5,577 nucleotides of DNA from Frankiales bacterium (GTDB lineage Bacteria > Actinomycetota > Actinomycetes > Mycobacteriales > SCTD01), in assembly GCA_025965495.1 (NCBI GenBank), contig JAOPWW010000123.1, positions 1 through 5,577 on the forward strand. Reading direction: 5' to 3'. Under the pieces are notes generated by a model, which had not been told where the DNA came from, searched no databases, and saw nothing but the letters and a program-made list of their open reading frames with translations. This document shows, piece after piece, positions 1-3,964 of this stretch. Numbering within the stretch: position 1 is the stretch's first letter; each line of letters opens with the position of its first letter. A program made the translations under genes and the position numbers.

Positions 1-110
1 GCGAAGGCCCGCAGCGCGGCGGCCCGACGTCGCTCCAGCCGGTAGGCGGCGCCACCGACCGCGAGCGCGGCGACGACGGCCACCACGGGCACGAGCAGGC
101 CGACGTCCAC
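1..110 (-). CDS. N-terminus of a membrane-anchored protein, function unknown (partial)
   Basis: Only the first 36 codons are present; the gene continues past the left edge. I chose the GTG at 108-110 because it is the first start codon in this frame inside the gap after pyrE. The visible protein begins MDVGLLVPVVAVVAALAVGG: a hydrophobic stretch of about 18 residues (roughly 4-22), then a strongly basic segment with RLERRR and several alanines. That is the look of a single N-terminal transmembrane anchor with the rest of the protein on the cytoplasmic side (positive-inside rule). The ribosome binding site is poor: an AGGCGG lies about 12 nt upstream of the GTG. It starts 43 nt after the pyrE stop on the same strand, so it is probably the last visible member of that transcription unit. 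Small membrane proteins of this shape are common in actinobacteria, but the visible part does not identify a family. This stretch could also be a non-coding tail, though the hydrophobic-then-basic pattern favours a gene. Confidence 0.6.
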   Translation of the reverse strand, partial: MDVGLLVPVVAVVAALAVGGAAYRLERRRAAALRAF

Positions 111-153
111 GCGCGCAGTGTGCCGCCTGGACCGGCCCGCTCGTGCCCAGACG

Positions 154-696
154 TCAGCGCAGGCCGAGGTCGTCCAGCGAGTACGCGAACAGGTACGGCA
201 CGCCCTCGGCCTCGATCTTCGCGCCGGCGCCGGTGTCGCGGTCGGCGATCGTCGCGACGCCGACGGCCGTCGCCCCGGCCTCGCGGACCGCGGCCAGCGC
301 CTCCAGCGGCGAGCCGCCCGTCGTGGACGTGTCCTCGACGACCAGCACGCGCCGCCCGGCGATCTCCGGGCCCTCGACCCGCTTCTGCAGGCCGTGCGCC
401 TTGGCCGCCTTCCGGACGACGAAGGCGTCGAGCTGCCGGCCCTGAGCTGCGGCGGCGTGGAGCATCGCGGCGGCGACCGGGTCCGCGCCCATGGTCAGCC
501 CGCCGACGGCGTCGAACTCCAGGTCCTTCGTCAGCTCGAGCATGACCCGTCCGACGAGCGGGGCCGCCTCGCCGTGCAGGGTGATGCGGCGCAGGTCGAC
601 GTAGTAGTCGGCCTCCCGGCCGGAGGACAGGGTCACCTTCCCCCGCACGATGGCGAGGTCGCGGACGAGGGACAGCAGGCGGTCGCGGTCAGTCAT
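154..696 (-). CDS. pyrE: Orotate phosphoribosyltransferase
   Basis: PyrE transfers the phosphoribosyl group of PRPP to orotate, giving orotidine 5'-monophosphate, the fifth step of de novo pyrimidine synthesis in the cytoplasm. The 180-residue length is normal for a bacterial enzyme. The PRPP-binding signature VLVVEDTSTTGGSP is at 117-130, with the acidic pair E121-D122. The catalytic-loop motif RKAAKAHG is at 95-102, supplying R95, K96, K99 and H101, the positions that contact pyrophosphate in the family. The orotate-side segment KVTLSSGREADYYVDLRR is near 20-37. The phrases FDAVGGLTMGADPVAAAMLHAAAA and GVPYLFAYSLDDLGL are characteristic of actinobacterial PyrE. The ATG at 694-696 overlaps the end of the epimerase gene by 8 nt (ATGACTGA contains the upstream stop), which suggests translational coupling. 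A GGAG sits only 1 nt before the ATG, too close for a normal ribosome binding site; a TAnnnT hexamer 6 nt upstream raises the alternative of a leaderless internal transcript. No other pyr genes are in the window. Confidence 0.97.
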   Translation of the reverse strand: MTDRDRLLSLVRDLAIVRGKVTLSSGREADYYVDLRRITLHGEAAPLVGRVMLELTKDLEFDAVGGLTMGADPVAAAMLHAAAAQGRQLDAFVVRKAAKAHGLQKRVEGPEIAGRRVLVVEDTSTTGGSPLEALAAVREAGATAVGVATIADRDTGAGAKIEAEGVPYLFAYSLDDLGLR

Positions 697-1654
697 GCTC
701 CGACAGTAGGGACTGCTCGACCTCGCGCGGCAGGCCGTGCACCGCGCGGTCCGGCCGTTGGGCCGGCCAGCCGTCGCGCTGCAGCCAGGCCCACGTGTCG
801 GCGACCGTCTCCTCGACCGGCCGGCAGGAGAGCCCGAGCCCGTGCGCCCTCGCGACGTCGCCCTCGAGGAACCCCGCGAACTCGCCCTCCTCGGGGACCC
901 AGCACGGGAGGTGGGTCCACGGCTCGGCGCCCGCCGCGGCGAGCCGCTGCTCGTCGCACCACACCAGCTCGGCGTCGCTCCCCGTCGTGGCGACGCAGGC
1001 CTCGAGCAGGGTCCGGGTCGTGGCGTGACCGCTGCGGGAGGTGACGTCGACGCCGCCGGTCGTCCCGCGCTCGAGCAGGTCCAGGCCGAACGCGGCGAGG
1101 TCGCGGGCGTCGACGTACTGCAGCGGCCGGTCCGGTCGCCCCGGTGCGACGACCCGGCCGCCCTCGCTGGTCCGTTGCAGCCACCAGGGGAGCCGCCCGA
1201 TGTCCTCGTGCGGGCCGAGGATCAGCCCGGCCCGCAGCAGCAGGGCGTCGTCGCCCCAGGCGAGCTCGCCGCCCCGCTTGTCGGCCGCGTAGTCGGTGGC
1301 TCCGGCGTCGGGCGACGCCTCCACCAGGGGACTGCTCTCGTCGACGTGCTGCTCCCACACGTACACGGACTGGCTCGACACGTAGGCCTTCCGCTCCGCG
1401 TCGACCAGCCTCGCGGCGTCCCGCGCGACGGACGGCGCTCCGGCCCAGGTGTCGACGACGCCGTCGAACCACCGTCCCCGCAGGGCCCGTCCGAGCGCGT
1501 CGACGTCGGTGCGGTCGGCCTGCAGCAGCTCGACGCCCTCCGGCAGCGGAGCGGTCCCGCGGTTGAGGGCGGTCACGTCGTGGCCCCGGGCCAGGGCCTC
1601 GGCGACCAGCGCCCTGCCGACGAACCGCGTCCCGCCCAGCACCAGCAGCCTCAT
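689..1654 (-). CDS. NAD-dependent epimerase/dehydratase family protein (extended SDR)
   Basis: This is a 321-residue Rossmann-fold oxidoreductase of the extended short-chain dehydrogenase superfamily. The nucleotide-binding motif is LGGTRFVG at 6-13, right at the N-terminus, followed by the beta-2 end at HDVTALNRG. The D64-G65 region and an AYVSSQSVYVW strand (90-100) place the usual catalytic serine near S93/S94, and the active-site Y122-A-A-D-K126 fits YxxxK. LLLRAGLILGPHED (138-151) and YVDARDLAAF (180-189) match the substrate-side loops of epimerase-like SDRs. The GGTRFVG form of the glycine motif is common in a branch of bacterial reductases with no established substrate, so I do not assign a reaction. 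The C-terminal 40 residues are rich in tryptophan and arginine. The protein has only 2 lysines against about 30 arginines, as expected at this base composition. The gene lies 49 nt downstream of the SDR gene and overlaps pyrE by 8 nt. An AGGG 8 nt before the ATG is the likely ribosome binding site. Confidence is high for the fold, low for any specific activity. Confidence 0.9.
   Translation of the reverse strand: MRLLVLGGTRFVGRALVAEALARGHDVTALNRGTAPLPEGVELLQADRTDVDALGRALRGRWFDGVVDTWAGAPSVARDAARLVDAERKAYVSSQSVYVWEQHVDESSPLVEASPDAGATDYAADKRGGELAWGDDALLLRAGLILGPHEDIGRLPWWLQRTSEGGRVVAPGRPDRPLQYVDARDLAAFGLDLLERGTTGGVDVTSRSGHATTRTLLEACVATTGSDAELVWCDEQRLAAAGAEPWTHLPCWVPEEGEFAGFLEGDVARAHGLGLSCRPVEETVADTWAWLQRDGWPAQRPDRAVHGLPREVEQSLLSEHD
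703..708 (-). promoter_or_regulatory. Candidate internal -10 hexamer upstream of pyrE
   Basis: Read on the minus strand the hexamer is TACTGT (TAnnnT), followed by CGGAGC and the pyrE ATG. It lies inside the last codons of the epimerase gene. The arrangement is close to the one at the SDR start, and both genes share CGGAGCATG at the start codon. It could provide a leaderless internal promoter for pyrE in addition to read-through from upstream. No -35 match is evident. Confidence 0.25.
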
Positions 1655-1703
1655 GCCGCCGACCCTGCCCGCCCTTCGCCGCGCAGGTCCAGCCCGTTCG
1701 CTC

Positions 1704-2489
1704 TCAGCGCTTGCCGGGCATCCGGCTGCTGAGGCGCTTCAGCACCCCGGAGCGCACCCCGCTCGGGATCACGCGGCTCAGCGCCACGACGGCCTTGTAC
1801 TGGACGCCCGGCACGGACAGGGGCTTGCCGGCGTGGAGGTCGTCGAGCCCGTCCTTGACCACCCGCCGCGCCGACAGCCACATCGGCCCGGGAACGCCGC
1901 TGACGTCCATCTCGGCCCGGGAGTGGAACTCGGTGCGGGTGAACCCCGGGCACAGGGCCGTCACGGTCACGCCGTGGGGCGCGTACTGCAGGTGCAGCGA
2001 CTCGCTGAAGTTCGTCACCCACGCCTTGCTGGCGCTGTACGTCGCCCCGCGCGCACCCGGCGCGAAGCCCGCCACGCTGCTGACGTTCAGGACCCGGCCC
2101 GACCCGCGCGCGACCATCGACGGCAGCGCGGCGTGCGTCAGCCGCAGCACGGCCCGGACGTTCACGCGCAGCATGTGCTCCTCGGACTCGCGGCTGACCT
2201 CGTGGAACGCGCCGGGGTTGCCGAGGCCGGCGTTGTTCACGAGCAGGTCGACGCCCTCGCCGAGCCGCCACTCGATGCGGGCGCAGCCCTCGTCGGTCGC
2301 GAGGTCGGCCGGCAGCACCTCGACCGTCGTGCCGCCTGCCTGCAGGGTCCGGGCGGCCTCGGCGAGGCGGCCGGTGTCGCGGGCCACGAGCACCAGGTCG
2401 TAGCCGCGGGCGGCCAGCTGGGCCACGAACTCCGCACCGATCCCTGCGGTGGCTCCGGTGACGAGGGCGACGGGACGAGAGGCGCTCAT
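1704..2489 (-). CDS. Classical short-chain dehydrogenase/reductase, substrate unknown
   Basis: This 261-residue protein has all the marks of a classical SDR. The cofactor motif TGATAGIG is at 11-18. VARD at 35-38 puts R37 after beta-2, which usually signals NADP(H) preference. DLLVNNAG ends at 88 (NNAG 85-88), the structural Asn is N110, the catalytic Ser is S138 in LNVSSVAG, and the catalytic pair is Y151xxxK155. PGFTRTEF (181-188) is the loop after beta-6 that closes on the cofactor. The first 200 residues resemble the large COG0300-type group, to which DltE-like and ketoacyl/steroid-reductase-like proteins belong; family resemblance does not fix the substrate. The C-terminus is unusually basic (VLKRLSSRMPGKR), which could touch membrane lipid or nucleic acid, but this is speculation. 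The gene appears to head the transcription unit that runs through the epimerase gene and pyrE. A GGAG is only 1 nt before the ATG, and a TAGCGT hexamer lies 8 nt upstream, so a leaderless transcript is possible. Confidence 0.92.
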   Translation of the reverse strand: MSASRPVALVTGATAGIGAEFVAQLAARGYDLVLVARDTGRLAEAARTLQAGGTTVEVLPADLATDEGCARIEWRLGEGVDLLVNNAGLGNPGAFHEVSRESEEHMLRVNVRAVLRLTHAALPSMVARGSGRVLNVSSVAGFAPGARGATYSASKAWVTNFSESLHLQYAPHGVTVTALCPGFTRTEFHSRAEMDVSGVPGPMWLSARRVVKDGLDDLHAGKPLSVPGVQYKAVVALSRVIPSGVRSGVLKRLSSRMPGKR

Positions 2490-2606
2490 GCTCCGCGACG
2501 CTAGCCGTGGTCATCCGCGGAGCGTGCGTCACCCGGTAGGCGTAGTACCCCTGAGGGCGGCTCCGTGACGACCCGGGTGGTGTGAGAGCCATTCACGCTC
2601 CGTGAC
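2490..2606 (+). repeat. Three copies of GCTCCGYGAC in the divergent intergenic region
   Basis: The decamer GCTCCGYGAC occurs at 2490-2499 (GCTCCGCGAC), 2560-2569 (GCTCCGTGAC) and 2597-2606 (GCTCCGTGAC). The last two are identical and start 37 bp apart. The first copy abuts the SDR start codon. A 7-bp inverted pair, CACCCGG (2530-2536) and CCGGGTG (2573-2579), is interleaved with them. The repeats could be operator half-sites for the divergent promoters, but no regulator family is recognised, and chance repetition in G+C-rich DNA remains possible. Confidence 0.45.
2498..2503 (-). promoter_or_regulatory. Candidate -10 hexamer for a leaderless SDR transcript
   Basis: Read on the minus strand the hexamer is TAGCGT, matching the TAnnnT form of actinobacterial -10 elements. 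It is followed by 8 nt (CGCGGAGC) and then the SDR ATG. If it is a -10, transcription would start at or next to the A of the ATG, giving a leaderless message. No convincing -35 hexamer is found at 16-19 nt spacing, so this is only a candidate. Confidence 0.35.
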
Positions 2607-2646
2607 TTCATCCCGGAGACGGCGTCGGCGATGAGACCACTGCACA

Positions 2647-2665
2647 GGGAGCCAGGTCGGCTCCC
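2647..2665 (+). promoter_or_regulatory. Perfect 7-bp hairpin in the probable 5' leader of the secreted-protein gene
   Basis: GGGAGCC (2647-2653) and GGCTCCC (2659-2665) form a perfect stem around a 5-nt loop (AGGTC). The hairpin ends 14 nt before the Shine-Dalgarno sequence. No T-run follows it, so it is not a classical terminator; it could stabilise the message or form part of a larger leader structure. It matches no riboswitch class I can recognise by eye. Confidence 0.5.
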
Positions 2666-2679
2666 TTCACCAGACTCAC

Positions 2680-2686
2680 GGAGGAG
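2680..2686 (+). promoter_or_regulatory. Strong Shine-Dalgarno site of the secreted-protein gene
   Basis: GGAGGAG lies 5 nt before the ATG at 2692 and is a near-ideal match to the 16S rRNA 3' end. It is by far the best ribosome binding site in the window and fixes the start of the gene. Its first four bases belong to TCACGGAG (2676-2683), which is exactly complementary to CTCCGTGA at 2598-2605 and 2561-2568. Confidence 0.85.
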
Positions 2687-2691
2687 TTCCC

Positions 2692-3900
2692 ATGTTCTGC
2701 TCTCTCACGGCCCGCAAGGCCGCCGGCGTCGTCATCGCCGCCGCCCTCGCGACCACCGGCACGATCGGCGTCGCTCTCGCCGCCGGCGCCCCGACCGCCG
2801 TCACCAAGGCCCCCGCCACCGACATCCCCACCGTCACGGGCGTCGCGTCGAACGTCATCGACCAGGCCAACGCGGCCACGACGGTCCTGTCGATCAGCGG
2901 CTCCAACTTCCAGGAGTACAACAGCGCCGGCACGACGCTGGTCAAGCCGGTCGTCAAGGTCGGCGGGGAGCACATCGAGATGGACAAGGTCTTCGTGGTC
3001 TCCCCGACCCGCCTCGTCGTGCAGCTCCCGAGCCTGGCGACTGCGCACCTGTGGAGCGGCCCGGACGGGGCGCACACCGGAGGCGTGCCCACCCCCGTGG
3101 ACACCTCGCCCGCCGACGGCGTCGCCGACAACCAGGCCGCCATCGACGCCTTCAACACCGCCCACCCCGAGAACGCCGACGACGTGGCCGGCGAGGTTCT
3201 CGCTCTCGGTGCCGCCCAGGACGTCTCGGTCACCAACAGCGTTGGCAGCAACATCGACACCGCTGCGGACGACGTGACCGTGGTGTCGACCGCGCTCGAC
3301 TCGAGCTCCATGCGCGTGGTCGACGCCAAGAACGTCATCGTCGACGTCAGCTCGACTCCCGTCTCGGGATCCACGCTCGGTGGCGCCACCCTGTACCTGG
3401 CGGCCCCCGCGTCGGCCAAGCTCCAGAAGGCCAGCAAGGTCACCATCGACGGGGTCCCCGCGACCATCCTCAAGCGCACGACCTACCGCGGCGACGCCGA
3501 CTTCACCACGGGCGGCGTGCAGCCCGGCATCCTGGACAAGCTCACGATCAAGGTGCCCGCGCACCCCGTGACCTCCGTGGGCAAGGACATCCTGGTCGCG
3601 ACCCCGGGCGCCCTCCAGAAGCTGACCGCTGCGTACCGGTTCGACCCGGTCCTGGCCTCCGCCAGCACCACGACCGGCCAGTCGGGCGACGTCGTCGTCC
3701 TCAAGGGCACCGGCTTCACCGGGCAGACCTTCCAGCTCGGCTCGACGTCCAGCCCCAGCGCGCTGATCGTCTCCGACACGGAGGCCGTCGTCACGGTCCC
3801 GGCGTCCCTGGCCGCCGGGTACACCGGCACCTGGTCCGTCGTCGGTGCCGCCACCTCCAGCAAGGTCACCTTCTCGGTGCCCGAGGTCGCTGCCCCGTAG
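2692..3900 (+). CDS. Secreted IPT/TIG-like immunoglobulin-fold protein
   Basis: This is a 402-residue exported protein of unknown role. Residues 1-30 form a Sec signal peptide: MFCSLTARK, a hydrophobic core rich in Ala, Val and Thr, and an ALA cleavage site after A30. There is no lipobox, LPxTG motif or C-terminal membrane segment, so it is probably released or held non-covalently at the surface. The mature part reads as IPT/TIG-like beta-sandwich domains. Domain 1 (about 45-115) has TTVLSISGSNF and VSPTRLVVQLPS; the last (about 317-397) has DVVVLKGTGFTG and VSDTEAVVTVPAS in matching order. A more divergent middle one (about 205-312) has SKVTIDGVPATI and LDKLTIKVPAH. Residues about 125-195 form an Asp/Ala-rich insert without clear domain character. 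The only cysteine, C3, is in the signal peptide. Mature-type composition is lysine-rich: 16 Lys to 6 Arg overall, opposite to its neighbours. The strong Shine-Dalgarno site sets the start. IPT/TIG domains usually bind proteins or carbohydrates outside the cell; no catalytic motif is seen. Confidence 0.88.
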   Translation: MFCSLTARKAAGVVIAAALATTGTIGVALAAGAPTAVTKAPATDIPTVTGVASNVIDQANAATTVLSISGSNFQEYNSAGTTLVKPVVKVGGEHIEMDKVFVVSPTRLVVQLPSLATAHLWSGPDGAHTGGVPTPVDTSPADGVADNQAAIDAFNTAHPENADDVAGEVLALGAAQDVSVTNSVGSNIDTAADDVTVVSTALDSSSMRVVDAKNVIVDVSSTPVSGSTLGGATLYLAAPASAKLQKASKVTIDGVPATILKRTTYRGDADFTTGGVQPGILDKLTIKVPAHPVTSVGKDILVATPGALQKLTAAYRFDPVLASASTTTGQSGDVVVLKGTGFTGQTFQLGSTSSPSALIVSDTEAVVTVPASLAAGYTGTWSVVGAATSSKVTFSVPEVAAP

Positions 3901-3915
3901 CTCTCCCGCACAGCA

Positions 3916-3951
3916 GGAAGGCCCGGTCCCCCTCGAGGGACCGGGCCTTCC
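3916..3951. terminator. Probable bidirectional terminator between convergent genes
   Basis: GGAAGGCCCGGTCCC (3916-3930) and GGGACCGGGCCTTCC (3937-3951) form a perfect 15-bp stem with a 6-nt loop (CCTCGA). It begins 15 nt after the stop of the secreted-protein gene and ends 13 nt before the clpB stop on the other strand, so it is positioned to end both transcripts. Neither side has a long T-run, which is usual for terminators in high-GC actinobacteria. Confidence 0.85.
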
Positions 3952-3964
3952 GGCGTTCCTGGAC

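Noticed and set aside
737..1732. Long plus-strand open frame opposite the epimerase-like gene
   Set aside because: It has no domain motifs, and its Arg/Pro/Gly-rich composition is that of an antisense shadow; the minus-strand frame has clear Rossmann and YxxxK motifs.
1449..2504. 351-codon plus-strand open frame opposite the SDR gene
   Set aside because: It spans two minus-strand genes and their gap, has an Arg/Ala/His-rich composition with no motif, and is explained by high GC content.
2582..2596. GTGA-N7-TCAC dyad resembling a CRP/FNR-type operator
   Set aside because: The spacing is one base longer than the canonical TGTGA-N6-TCACA, and the outer bases do not match, so the resemblance is weak.
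2647..2665. Hairpin as an intrinsic terminator or riboswitch expression platform
   Set aside because: There is no T-run after the stem, and the surrounding sequence shows no consensus of c-di-GMP, c-di-AMP or other riboswitches that I can recognise.
2608..3564. Minus-strand open frames (also 2676-3479) opposite the secreted-protein gene
   Set aside because: They lack a credible ribosome binding site and recognisable motifs; the plus strand has a signal peptide, a strong Shine-Dalgarno and Ig-like domain repeats.
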